A stretch of 64,000 nucleotides of DNA. It comes from Siphonodentalium dalli (lineage: Eukaryota; Mollusca; Scaphopoda; Gadilida; Siphonodentaliidae). Below the pieces are notes generated by a model. That model made no database searches and was not told where the DNA came from. It worked only from the letters and a program-made list of their open reading frames with translations. Positions within the stretch are counted from its first letter, which is position 1; the number at the start of each line of letters is the position of its first letter. Positions 13,857 to 25,100 of this stretch are shown here, piece after piece. A program made the translations under genes and the position numbers. The stretch is from NCBI GenBank assembly GCA_032622095.1, contig CP136067.1, positions 75,108,705-75,172,704 of the forward strand. The letters are read 5' to 3'.

Positions 13857-15490
13857 TTTTTGTCCCCCGAAAAAAAATTTGGGCGACTATTAAAATAGCC
13901 AGCGTTCGTCCATACGTCCGTGCGTGCAGAAAGTTTCTGGATGAGAACTTTATTTTGGGCTATCGATTCGAAACCAAATTTGGTATGTGGCTTTATCAGC
14001 TCAAAACACAGGTCGTGTTCGAATATGGGTTCTGTCAGCCCATTTTTGCCAGAGCTATGGCCCCTTTTTGTCCCCCGACGTTTCCGTCGGAGGATTATAG
14101 AAATGACCCTCGTCCGTCTGTCCGTGTGTCCGTCCGTGCGTCCGTCCGTGCGTCCGAGATTGGGTACCTTCATGGTGTAATCAACTCCTCCTACAGTTTT
14201 AAATGTAGAGATTTGAAACTCTGGGATATTGTTCCTAACATGTTGGTGATTTGCAACATCTATATAGCTAATAAAAAATATCATTTTTTCCATATTTTTG
14301 GGGGTTTTTCGACTTAGAAAATTTGGAACATTTTTGCCTTTTGGATGAGATTGGGTACCTTCATGGTGTAATCAACTCCTCCTACAGTTTTAAATGTAGA
14401 GATTTGAAACTCTGGGATATTGTTCCTAACATGTTGGTGATTTGCAACATCTATATAGCTAATAAAAAATATCATTTTTTCCATATTTTTGGGGGGTTTT
14501 CGACTTAGAAAATTTGGAACATTTTTGCCTTTTGGATGAGATTGGGTACCTTCATGGTGTAATCAACTCCTCCTACAGTTTTAAATGTAGAGATTTGAAA
14601 CTCTGGGATAATGTTCCTAACATGTTGGTGATTTGCAACATCTATATAGCTTATATTTTTTTTATGGAGTTATTAACCCTTTTCGTTAACAAAGCGGCAT
14701 CGACTTGCCATGTTGTCGGGGGACACTGTGGTCTGCTGACCTTTTATTTACTTAGAATCTGTCCGTCCGTCCATGTGGAAAGTTTCCGGATGAGAACTTT
14801 ATTTTGGGCTATCGGATTGAAAATATATTTGTTTTGTGAGTTTATCAGCTCCAAACATAGGTCATGTTCAAATATGTGTTCCGTCTGCCAATTTTTTCCA
14901 AAGTTATGGCCCCTTTTCGACTTAGAATCTGCCCGTCATCCATTCGGAAAATTTCCGGATGATAACTTTATTTTGGGTTATTGGATCAAAACCAAATTTG
15001 GTATGTGAGTTTATGAGCTCAAAATACAGGTCAAGTTCACATATGGGTTTGTTGCGCCCATTTTTGCCTGAGTTATGGCCCTTTTCAACTTAGAATTTTG
15101 TCGTTTTGTCTGGATGATAACTTTAGTTTGTGATCAGGTCTGAATCAAATTTGATATGTACAGGTCAAGTTTGAATATGGGTTCGGTCCTACCATTTTTG
15201 CCATGGTTATGGTCCTTGTCGACTTATAATTTGCTGATTATTTTGGTTTCCGGATGATAACTTTAGTTTTTGTAATCTGATTGTTTTTAAATTTGGTATG
15301 TGAAGATACAGGTCAAATTCGAATTTGGGTTTAGAACAACTATTTTTTTGCTGGAGTTATGATCCTTGTCGGCTTAAAATTTATTAATTAATTATTTTGG
15401 TTTCTGGATGATAACTTTACTTTTAGTTATCTGGTTGTTTTTAAATTGAAATGAATCTCTTGATATTTGGTAAGTGGTTCAAATTTCAGA
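13857..15490. repeat. Pearl-like family G, about six core units, with a nested family A copy
   Basis: The head ttttgtcccccgaaaa is followed by cgtccatacgtccgtgcgtgc. Core units carry ggatgagaactttattttggg and ccaaatttggtatgtg, with starts near 13938, 14786, 14958, 15108, 15248 and 15405. A family A element (14066-14733) interrupts the first core between cccctttt and the cttagaatctg that should follow it. Confidence 0.75.
14066..14733. repeat. Pearl-like family A element with 191-bp triplication
   Basis: The head CCCCCGACG-tttc-CGTCGGAGG is a hairpin followed by cgtccgtctgtccgtg. Then come three tandem copies of a 191-bp unit starting gagattgggtaccttcatgg at 14156, 14347 and 14538, differing by only a few bases, so the expansion is recent. 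It ends with the family tail gcatcgacttgcca...gtcgggggacactgtggtc...gaccttttat shared with 28263-28613, 44430-44697 and 49336-49691. Confidence 0.85.
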
Positions 15491-16120
15491 AGACGAAGAC
15501 CAAGTTTGAACACCCCTGACCTATATAGTAAGTGTCATTTGGTTGATAAATCTTACTAAATTTATTTTACAATTTAGATATTTGTCCTCAAATTCACTTG
15601 ACATGTAGGCGGTTTCCTATCTTGTATTCTGCATAGCAACAAGTCGTATCCTGGATGCCAACAGTGAATGCATGTGAGATGTGGAGAGGCTCGATCGCTT
15701 CATTTGCAAACCCGCCAGTTGGCATCAATTAGTCCAATTATTTTCTAAATATGGGGCTATTAAAAACATCTATTATATTCATTCAATTGAGTCGTTTGCA
15801 ATGACAATGCCGAAAATACTAAATAAAGTCAGTTGCATTTCATAAAAACATTTAATTGTTGATGACGTCATTCCTGATGGTGACGCACCACGATGTTAAC
15901 TGTGCATTGTATCTATATACAAGCAATGACATAGTTCTCATAAAGTACTACCTTTTTGACGATGTGTGAAATGTAAGATAAACTGGTTATCACTACTTTG
16001 TGTGTTCCTGAGATAGGTATTCAAGTCTTGATACCTTCTCTGGACCTCATATACAGCCCAGAGAAGGTAGCTTGTCTTGAATACGGATCTCAAAAACAGA
16101 CATGATGATGATATTAATCT
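15491..16120. other. Unassigned intron sequence
   Basis: No ORF, exon match or clear repeat seen. A local inverted pair at about 16000-16080 (ctgagatag...gagaaggta) is weak. Confidence 0.4.
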
Positions 16121-16336
16121 ATATATATTTCAACTGATGACTCTCATAATCACATCCAGGTTAATCATGACATACCTTTAACCATGACATGAACATATGC
16201 TATCCAAAGCAAAGTTTTATCTGATCAGTCTCTTATTTATACCTATCCAAGTAAATGATGTATTTACAATCATCTCCACATTATGTGTATATTGAGTTCT
16301 TGATCAATGATTTTGAGTCGGCATATATGTTGAAGG

Positions 16337-16374
16337 TATGGGTTAAGCATCTGCAGATCATGATCGGCCTCTCG
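16337..16374. repeat. 38-bp conserved repeat motif, copy 1
   Basis: Reads tatgggttaagcatctgcag then atcatgatcggcctctcg. The same motif, with a partly palindromic gccgatcNNgatcggc core, recurs at 48695-48732, 53169-53206 and 63619-63656. Copies 1 and 2 also share about 200 bp of left flank (ctctcataatcaca..ccaggttaatcatgac), so this marks a dispersed element of unknown class. Confidence 0.75.
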
Positions 16375-16988
16375 TTAAATATGGTATCCTCTCTTCATGT
16401 GGCTTTAGGCTGAAAATGTGTAGATCAGTTCAGAGAACTTGAATTCTATTTCTTCTCACAAAGAATACTAAACTTACCAAAATAATTCCTTATGAAAGAT
16501 GTAGCATCAGTTTTCATCTGTGATACTAAAATAAGAATCAAATACTGGAGTTGCTTGGTTATTTTAGAGGATTTTGGAGAGTTTTACAGTCCTGTTAATT
16601 AACAGAAATTTACCCAGGCTAACATATTCAGTTCATATAACATTGGTTCAGATATATTTCCTTGGCTTTAAAGTCTAGGAACCACATAGTTTCATGCTCA
16701 AGACATACATCTTCAGTTTACAATGGAACTTGGTCATTATCATGGCACACTGGCTTAAAATGGCTGATTATCAAGATAGTCCTTTTTATCTCAGAAGTCT
16801 TCAAAATGGCATTCAATAATGAATATTTGCTGTCTGCAGACTTCCACAGTGCACAGTCTGCAGCAATTTGTTTCAATTTTGCACAAACATTGGCAGGCTC
16901 TGAAATTTTCCTCAGCTACAAAATATCTGACAAGATTTCTTTTGCTCGGCTCAGCAGAATATCCACTGCTAATTAACAGGGCTAGTTT

Positions 16989-17525
16989 TATTAGCTCACC
17001 TGAGACGAAGTCTCCGGTGGAGCTATAGTCATCCCTCGCCGTCCGTCCGTCGAGCTGTCCGTCCGTCCTTCAAGAATCATCTTCTCCAGAACCGTAAGAC
17101 GGAACAGGTTCATTTTTGGTGTGGATGTTCCCTTGGTGAATCACATTCAGATTTGTTCAAATGAGGTCATCAGGTCAATTAGTTGAGAAAGCAGGGCCAC
17201 AACTCTATTCCTTCATAGTAATTCTTAGAACGACTTATTTTCCAGAATTATATGGCCGAATGGGTTCATATTTGGTGTGGATGTTCCCTAGGTGACTCTC
17301 ATTCAGATTTGTTCAAATGAGGTCACTGGGTCAAATATTTGCGAAGCCAGGGCCATAACTCTTTCCCTCCATAGTAATTATTTTAAACATCTTCTCAAAT
17401 ACCATCAGGCCAAATAGGTTCATATTTGGTATGAAGGATCCTTGGGTGACTGGGGTTCAGATTTGTTCAAATGAGGTCACTGGGTCAAATGTGGGCTGAG
17501 CCAGGGACATAACTCCAAAAAATAT
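16989..17525. repeat. Pearl-like family D element
   Basis: The head TAGCTCACCtGAGACgaaGTCTCcGGTGGAGCTA forms a long hairpin, followed by cgtccgtccgtcgagctgtccgtccg. Three core units with gttcat.tttggt.tg (near 17109, 17265 and 17417) and agatttgttcaaatgaggtca follow at about 153-bp spacing. This hairpin plus GTCC-run head is a widespread lophotrochozoan repeat signature. Confidence 0.85.
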
Positions 17526-17555
17526 TAATTTTATTTTTTATTTAGCTCCATGGTC

Positions 17556-17561
<6 letters not shown>

Positions 17562-17600
<39 letters not shown>
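17562..17600. repeat. (TA)n microsatellite, left part
   Basis: An uninterrupted TA run that stops where the putative Helitron begins and resumes at 18384. Confidence 0.95.
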
Positions 17601-17603
<3 letters not shown>

Positions 17604-18382
17604 ATTATATATTTTGGAAGATCTGTCTGTGTGTGTGTGGTGTGTCTGTCTGTGTGTTCGCGATGAACTCGAAAACGGCCGATCCGATTTCGATGAAACT
17701 TGGTATGTGGGGGTATTTTCGGCCAGGAAGTGGCATAGGCCTATTAATTTTCAGATCCGAGGTCAACTTTTCACGTGCCGAGGTCAAATCTGTTTTTACG
17801 CTGTGTTACGGGACTTTCATTTGAGTTCGGTGCTTACAAATCGATTCGAAACAGCGCGAATAATAAAATGCCATTCATAATAATGACTCTGTGAGAATCT
17901 TTCCAACGATATATAATGCGTATGTATCCGTTTTAGTTATCTGCCTCAATTATCAAGAAGAAGTGGTACTATCTTCCATCAGGATAAAAACAATGCGTAA
18001 CTTCTATGACGTCGTTAGAGGTCATAACGTTAGATCACGTTAACGCTTAACCGGCCGATGCATTTGACTGTTTCAGACGTCTTGGCGATATCTCGGGCAA
18101 CGATGGTAATTTATCTTTACGTTGAAACTTGATAATTAATGAGCGTGTGTATATGAGGCGCGTTTATATACTTGAGTGGAAATCAAATCGGATTAAACTG
18201 GCAAATTTTTACGGACAAAATTTGATGCATAGGGTATCTCGGTATCCGCTGGGCCGATTTCCCGGTATCCGCTGGGCCGATTTCCACCATTTTTGAGGTG
18301 TTGGTGTTTGACCCCACCTGACCTTGACCTTCAAAATGGTCAATTCAAGGTCAAAGCCCGGACGAAGTCGGGTCACCTTCTA

Positions 18383-18383
<1 letters not shown>
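17601..18383 (+). mobile_element. Putative non-autonomous Helitron (783 bp)
   Basis: Starts TC (TCTATTATATATTTTGG) and ends with the hairpin CCCGGAC-gaa-GTCGGG, then 7 nt, then CTAG. It is inserted exactly between A and T within a TA microsatellite. These are the canonical Helitron end features: 5' TC, 3' hairpin near CTRR, A/T target and no duplication. The interior has a tgtgtgtgtgg stretch and a ccgatccgatttcgatgaaac block but no Rep/helicase ORF. An inverted relative is at 55459-56349. Confidence 0.65.
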
Positions 18384-18423
<40 letters not shown>

Positions 18424-18447
18424 AGCTGGAGGAGGGGGGGGGGGGGG
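18384..18447. repeat. (AT)n microsatellite, right part, and G-run
   Basis: The TA run continues to about 18418, then a short unique bit and a run of about 14 G near 18435-18447. Confidence 0.9.
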
Positions 18448-18599
18448 TGATCAGTAGTATACAGTTGGTAATTTCAAAGTAGATATTCACCGATCTACAT
18501 ACATATATATACCTTTATTTCCTCCGTAATACAGAGAGCTTACATATAATGAACAGGAACACAATACAATGATAATTAGTATTTACAGACATTTAACAT

Positions 18600-18830
18600 G
18601 AAGTAATTCAAACGTATATACATGTACACCACGCATAAATAACACACCCTCACACACCACAACCGCTCTCTAATATTCACATACACGCACCCTTGTAGAC
18701 ACACCCATACATACCTACATACGCACACACATACATACATACACATATACATACACACGTGTACATAGAAACACACACTCGCTCGCAGTACATGCGTACA
18801 TACCCTCGAACACACACGCATGTGTAAATG
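18600..18830. repeat. CA/TA-rich microsatellite region
   Basis: Imperfect (acac)n and (atac)n repeats inside the LINE 3' region. The Val/Cys-rich minus-strand ORFs here are translations of it. Confidence 0.85.
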
Positions 18831-19415
18831 GAGTCATGGCGGACAATTGACATGAAAAGATGAGCATACATGAATATTATGGTCAGATACAGTAAGAATT
18901 TGAGACATTTAACCATTTTGACTAGAATACATGGATCAACGTTTTGTCCACAATAATTATTTAAAGCTGCTCGTTCATTGTGGTAGATCAATAAACATTG
19001 TGGTCTTTATATAAGGCTTTGTGAGATCCAATCGATATTTGGGATCGCATGTGGACGGGGTGGATGGAGAAGGGCTGTGGGTGTTTATATATTGAAAAGT
19101 GAATGGACAATATAGAGATCGTGGAGTAATGCGTCACGTGACAGTGATCGTGTTCGCATCTGTAATTTCTTTAAGGCGTTTATTATAGAGTTTCCACATT
19201 TTAACACTACTGCATGTTGTGAACAGGACAAAAGAATTAAGGTCACTTATCTTCTCAACAACATGCAATGGTATACAAGACAGAAACACCATTAGTTGAT
19301 CAATTGTGCACAAATTATCCTTTTCAATGAAGCAAGGTATGTCAAAATGTTGAAGAAGGTTGAACCATATTTCATTTCTTGCTTCATTGATGCTGGAGCA
19401 ATCGAGGACTGCGTG

Positions 19416-19495
19416 TTCTACTATATTGTCATATGGTTTGCCACAAAGTTGACACGCCCCCTCTTTGTGGCAAACCATATGACAATATAGTAGAA
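19416..19495. repeat. Perfect 33-bp inverted repeat, 14-nt loop
   Basis: The arm at 19416-19448 is the exact reverse complement of 19463-19495, and the loop is ttgacacgccccct. It lies at the 5' end of the truncated LINE copy. Confidence 0.97.
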
Positions 19496-19610
19496 AAGTT
19501 CTGACTGTTGTGGTCTCCAGAGTCCCAGTCTTATCAGTCTTTGCAGTCTGGTGAGCGACCCCACAGTCTTTGACTGTCTTGTATGTTAGATATTAAAAAC
19601 AGTATGCTTG

Positions 19611-20010
19611 AATTTTAGTCATGGTAGACTATCAGTTTATGTATGTAATATCAAACATGCTTCTTTTTTTTGAAGTTATGGTGCATTGATGGTTAAAATT
19701 GGATTTTGTATTGCTGTGTGCCAGGGGTTCTTTTGATCCAAACCTCTTATAGGTAAAATTTCCTGTCCTCAAAAACAAACTTTCTTGGGGAAAATTGATG
19801 GCCGCTAATAATTTTAGTCAATGCTAGACTGTCAGTTTATGTATGTAATATCAAATATGCATTTTTTTTTTAAGTTATGGTGCATTGATGGTTAAAATTG
19901 GATTTTGTTTGGCTGTGTGCCAGGGGTTCTTTTTTTATCCAAACCTCTTATGGGTAAAATTTCCTGTCCTCAAAAACAAACTTTCTTGTGGAAAATGGAT
20001 GGTTGCTTAT
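19611..20010. repeat. About 200-bp tandem duplication before WDR37 exon at 20068
   Basis: Two copies beginning attttagtca.tg.tagact (about 19611 and 19811), each with ttatggtgcattgatggtt, gtgtgccaggggttctttt and tttcctgtcctcaaaaacaa. Copies are about 93% alike by eye. The second ends some 60 bp before the exon, so branch point and pyrimidine tract lie in unique sequence. Confidence 0.85.
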
Positions 20011-20067
20011 AACAGATTTGACTCTTCTTCCTTTCTTTAATGTCATGCATCTGCATAATTTTTTCAG

Positions 20068-20256
20068 CTGCAAGTCAGATCTCTCAGAAGATAAAGACAA
20101 CTTACAAAGCTTCCACAAGTAAACTGGTATCAAGCTTCAGAACACCATCTAGTGGGATGTACTCTCTAGTCAAGTCATACAGAGGTCATCGTGATGGTGT
20201 GTGGGAGGTTAATGTATCAAGGTCAGATAATCCTGTTGTTGGCACCGCTTCTGCAG
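20068..20256 (+). CDS. WDR37: WDR37 exon (basic linker and WD blade 1)
   Basis: The acceptor is ttttttcag ending at 20067 and the donor is gtaact at 20257; phase in is 2 bases and phase out is 1. It encodes [18 protein letters not shown], a signature stretch of WDR37, then a linker and the start of the first WD40 blade ([18 protein letters not shown]). The blade is completed in the next exon, with the split codon giving the aspartate of DHTARIW. Confidence 0.93.
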
Positions 20257-20498
20257 GTAACTATTATAGGATCTGATGAGTTATCTCCTTGTATCTGAAA
20301 CAATCATCTACTAGTAGGTTACTCTGAACACAAGCATGAACATCATTAGTTTTTTAATCTCCAAATTTTTATACAGTTTCAGAGGAGGGGTGTCTGCAAA
20401 AAAGTTTAGACATAGGGCCTGGGAGGGACAGGGTATTCAGGGTCAGGATAACATTTTAGCAACTTTTGTACATTTGTATAAGTTGTAGATATGTTGTC

Positions 20499-20832
20499 CC
20501 CTTCATTGGGGGACTATAGAAATGAGCAGCCTCCATCTGTCCATATTTCCATCCATCTGTCCGAGAATTTTGTTATCTGGATGATTACTTGAATATTGTT
20601 TGAGAGAGTTTGATGAAATTTTGTATATGATCTACAAATAAGAAAGTCATGGTGGAGTTCGGTATTTAGATCTGGTCCAACCATTTCAGTAACCCCCTTT
20701 TTGACTTTGCATATTTTTTGTGTCTGAAAGATAATTTGATTTATACTTATCCAATTGCTTAAAAATTATTATGTGGATTTTTCATATGAAAGTTATAGTC
20801 AACTTGTCCTCATTGGTTATTAGCTGGAGATA
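20499..20832. repeat. Pearl-like repeat remnant
   Basis: The head ttgtccccttcattgggggac is a hairpin followed by ctatagaaatgag and a diverged (gtcc) run. Cores carry ggatgattacttgaatatt. It ends at the TTAA inverted repeat at 20833. Confidence 0.65.
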
Positions 20833-20855
20833 TTAACCCTTTCTATACTAATTAT

Positions 20856-21004
20856 TGGGGAGAAAAGCTTAATCGAGATAGAATGAGTCGAGGTACACGT
20901 GGTTGAACTATATTCTTAAACTAATATATAAAACCGGTCTTCCGTGTGTGCGCTGCACAAAGCGTTAGCTATAAACATAATGCACATGCATTCACAATGT
21001 TTCC
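20856..21004 (-). repeat. BEL/Pao LTR (3' LTR, left copy; aligned part)
   Basis: Aligns with 27738-27877: shared tggggagaaaagctta, ggttgaactatattcttaaa, ctaatatataaaacc and cataatgcacatgcat. Similarity is about 85% by eye. Past 21004 the copies diverge, so the inner LTR edge is uncertain. Orientation is given by the internal genes. Confidence 0.75.
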
Positions 21005-21107
21005 AAGCATACTCCCACCCCAACATTAACATAATTATTTATTGACAAGAGTATTATGAGTCAATTGAATTCTTCATCGTAGAATCAGTGTATTTTCTCT
21101 ATAGCCT

Positions 21108-21436
21108 TTATTGCTGCTTTCTGTTTAGGTATATCTTCTGAATTGTCTGAAGATACTGAACTTGGACCAACATAAATTTAACCTGTATAATAAAAACATG
21201 GCACATCTTATACTCTACACTCTGGTAAGGGTGGAGGGGTCCAGTAAACGGTATGGCCTTCTTGTAACTCTTTGACATATGCTGCAATTTCTTAAAAGAA
21301 ACCGAACCAACTGGCGTGCATGTGGAATCCAATATTTTTGACGAATACTTGTAACAGTAGAATTCACACCAGGATGCTTTGACTGCTGATGACAATCATG
21401 TACGATAACCTTGGTGACTGTATTTTCTTTTGGCAA
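21108..21436 (-). pseudogene. BEL/Pao integrase zinc-binding domain remnant
   Basis: Minus-strand translation has HDCHQQSKHPG, then IRQKYWIPHARQLVRFLL and CSICQRV. This is the HHCC zinc-binding module preceding the integrase core in BEL/Pao and other LTR elements. A frame shift lies near 21300, and the DDE core expected next is missing before the LTR, so an internal deletion has removed it. Confidence 0.8.
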
Positions 21437-21508
21437 TAAGATCGGTTGCTTGGTACTGATTTCTAGAGGTGAATATTGAAGTCTGCCTCGACAGCGAATG
21501 ATATCGTT

Positions 21509-21850
21509 TCAGTCCAAGAATAATTGTAATTGTTTCACAACCGGCAGATGGGGCTTCTTTTCATCTGACAAACTTTCCATTACATTAGGAAAAACTGATA
21601 ACTGGCTATCCGTGATCCACATCATTTCTGCTGAACTCAACTCATCAGAATTCAAACTCCCTGTGAGTCTACTTGTGGGATGGGTCAAATTGCACTTAAA
21701 ACTGAAGACCCAGGCTGTAACACGCAGTAATTTTGATAACGATGAATATCTGTCGGCATCAATGATACTGGCCGGTCCAGATTGGTGACCATGTAAATCA
21801 GATTCTGCTCCTGTAGTCGGTTCAGACTGAAATGATGCACTTGTTGTCAT
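21509..21850 (-). pseudogene. BEL/Pao Peptidase_A17-type region remnant
   Basis: Minus-strand ORF with DRYSSLSKLLRVTAWVFSF, then LTGSLNSDELSSAEMMWI and a VKQLQLFLD end. This pattern (RySSl.kLlRvTAwv.rF, lt..El..Ae..wi) typifies the region between RT and integrase in Pao elements. It is upstream of the integrase zinc module as expected. The RT that should precede it is absent, and the LINE insertion starts within 450 bp. Confidence 0.8.
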
Positions 21851-22165
21851 GGATTTCTTTACAATCGCATGTGGATTCTATGCGACAGAGAATCTTCTGC
21901 AATTTCAACCTTTTCAATTGTGTTCAACATACGTTTTAATTATTTCACCATACGTAGTTCTGAAACAGTTCGGGCAGACGGCAGATGTTTGATCGAGTGC
22001 GATTGTGAGTGATTTCAATATTTGTTGGCAGTTCATCATGATTGTCATGCCATGACCAATTCACAATGTATCTACCATCTCTGAATTCAATGGAATCCTC
22101 GCAGTATGTCGCTATGTTGTCGTCATAGGCTAATCGTGTTGTACTATCATGATTGTGATTCCGAT

Positions 22166-25100
22166 TTATATTCCGACTCTGGGTCTAAATAGACTGTCTC
22201 GTCCTGCATTTAATATCTTATTGGTGTTACCAAACCACATTGCCATAGTTATAAAGTTTTCCATTGAGTGTGGCCTCTTACTTTGTGATGGCTAATCGCA
22301 AAACTATAGAGCTTGATGATATAGAAAACAATGATGTTTTTGATTTCTTAGAAACCTACCAATCACGTTCAGACGGACAAGAGGGCTCGTGCGATAATCC
22401 CATAAATGGATTAGTTCCGACTAAATATTTTTTACCCGAGGAATATAATAATATTGTAGCCAGAACAAAAAGTCAAGTTTCATTGTTTAACTTAAATTGT
22501 CAAAGTCTCAATGCCAATTGGGATGCTTTCAACACTTTGATTTACGAACTACAAAATACGAATGACAAATTTGGAGTCATAGGTCTCACTGAAATATTTC
22601 GCACCCCTGATAACATTAATTTCTCATTAGTAGGTTATCATCCTCTCATAAAAAAATGTAGACCCGATGATGATGATTCAAGAGGGGGCGTTGGGCTTTT
22701 CATTAGAGATGATTTGAACTTTAAAATTCGGGAAGATTTATCAATTTTTTTGCCTCACGTTTTTGAATCACTCTTCATTGAGATATCCGAACATCATAGA
22801 AAGCCGTATATTGTTGGAATTATATACAGACCTAACACTCAGCCAAAGGCTGATGATATAGATAAATTTATCAAAACAATGAAGGAGATAATGACAAAAA
22901 TTAATTCTGAGCACAAAAAAGGGTTTTTAATGGGTGATTATAATATTGACTTGTTGAAATTCGGATTACACGTGAAAACAAATGAATTTATTAACTCGTT
23001 TTTTGCTGATGGGTTTCTACCAACCATTCTTAGACCGACGAGAGTTACCACATATACTGCCACATTGATAGATCAAATACTTACTAATGACCCCTTGATG
23101 AGCTTCCAATCGGGTATTGTCATAACCGATGTCAGTGACCATTTTGGTATATTTTATCGGGAAAAGGCAATTCTCCACAGTCATCAACAGTTAGGAACAC
23201 AATTACAGAGGAGCTTCTGTGAAGATAATGTATCATGTTTTAAACGTATATTGTCTTCGACAAATTATGACTCTGTGTTACATGCATCTAGTCCTGATGG
23301 GTCGTATGACTCATTCATGAATCTGTTTTTAAAAGGTTATGATGTTGCCTTTCCTCTTAGAGTAGTACAAATCAAACGAAAACACATAAAACTAAAGCCT
23401 TGGATGACCGGTGGGCTCCTTAAATCGTCTTTGCACAAAGATAAATTATATAGAAAGAAATTGAAGAACCCCACTGACGGTAATATTGAACTATATAAGG
23501 AGTATTGCAGATATTTTAATCGAATTAAAAGATACAGCAAACGGACATACTATGAGAATATTCTGAACTCTTGTAGATCTGACATGAAAAAAACTTGGAA
23601 CATATTACGCGAAGTCATTCAAAAGAGCAATAAGAAACCTCAATACCCCCACATTTTTGTGATTGAAGGGAAACCTATCCACAATAAACAACAAGTGTCT
23701 GAAGAACGCGAAGCAGATAAAATATCGACTAACTCTAATATGGATTTCTCAAGCTATCTTGGCCAACCTGAAATTAGAAGTATGTTCGTGCGGCCCACCA
23801 CCGTAGAAGAATTGGGTTATATTGTTAACAAAATGAAGAATAAACAAAGCAAAGATAACAAGGGGATTTCAGCAGGTTTATTGAAACAAATTATTGAGGA
23901 AATTTCAATACCTCTATGTCATATAATAAATAATTCATTAGAGGCAGGCATTGTTCCAAAAGAGATGAAAATAGCTAGAGTTATTCCTCTATTTAAATCC
24001 AATGAAAGAAATATGATTCAAAATTATCGTCCAATTAGTATTCTTCCCACATTTTCTAAAATCCTAGAGAAAGTGGTATGTAACAGGTTAGTGGAATTTT
24101 TCCATGATAAATTCTATAAAGAACAATATGGCTTCCGGAGAGGCCATTCTACAGTTCACCCAATAATCCGACTTCTTACTGACATTGTGATTAATAATGA
24201 CAAGAAATCAAAAGGTTGTACATTAACAACTTTTATTGACTTCTCAAAAGCTTTCGATACCATAAATCACGATATACTATTATCTAAACTTGAATTTTAT
24301 GGCGTTCGAGGCAATATAAAACATTGGTTCGAGAGTTACTTAAGAGATAGAGTGCAATATGTAGATTTAGACGGTTGTGTATCAAGTGAAATCCATATTA
24401 CAACTGGTGTCCCTCAGGGATCTATCTTAGGCCCTTTACTTTTTCTTATCTATGTGAATGACATGCACCGGAGTACATCATTATCCCTTTTATCATTTGC
24501 AGATGATACCACTGTATATGCGTCTCATCATAATTTAGATTTACTTTTTAAGCGCACAAATATTCAACTTGAATTACTCAATCAATGGTGCAAGGCAAAC
24601 AAACTGTCATTAAATGCCAAGAAAACCAAATATATTTTATTTCAACCAACTGGTGGAAACTATAATTGCACGAAACATACTCTACAGATAAATGGTCAAA
24701 TAATTGAAAGAATAGGAAGCAACTGCAAAGAAAAATCCTTCAAATTCCTTGGTATTCATCTGGACGAAAATTTAACATTCAACAACCACACGGCTTTAAT
24801 TGCAACAAGAATGTCTAGAGCTCTATATGCAATTAACAGAGTTAAACACATTCTTCCAGAAAGGAATTTACGACAGTTGTATTACAGTCTAATTCATAGT
24901 CACCTAACATATGGCATAGAAATTTGGGGAAATTCGAATACGTTTAATAAATTAATAGTATTGCAGAAAAAGGCAATTCGCATTATACATAATAAAAGAT
25001 ATAACAGCCACACCGATCCACTCTTTAAAAAAAGTAATATACTAAAAGCTCACGATCTTTATAAATTACGCACCTATCAATTCATGAACGATTGGTTCTG

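Larger units (their letters stand above)
18507..19495 (-). pseudogene. 5'-truncated LINE 3' end with snap-back at its 5' edge
   Basis: The minus-strand ORF (19134-19478) shows a C-LCG....DNIVEHAVLDCSS.NEAR pattern, the CCHC-like tail following the reverse transcriptase in CR1/Jockey-group LINEs. No RT domain remains. Downstream on the minus strand is a 3' UTR with an AATAAA near 18510-18520. At the truncated 5' edge the first 33 bases occur again as an exact inverted copy (19416-19448 against 19463-19495). Confidence 0.65.

Noticed and set aside
13850-14508. Several overlapping ORFs of 61-147 codons
   Set aside because: The peptides repeat with the 191-bp units and the (GTCC)n stretch (VRPSVRPS, DGRTDG); repeat artefacts.
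18576-18991. Cys/Val-rich minus-strand ORFs
   Set aside because: Produced by the acac/atac microsatellite; low complexity.
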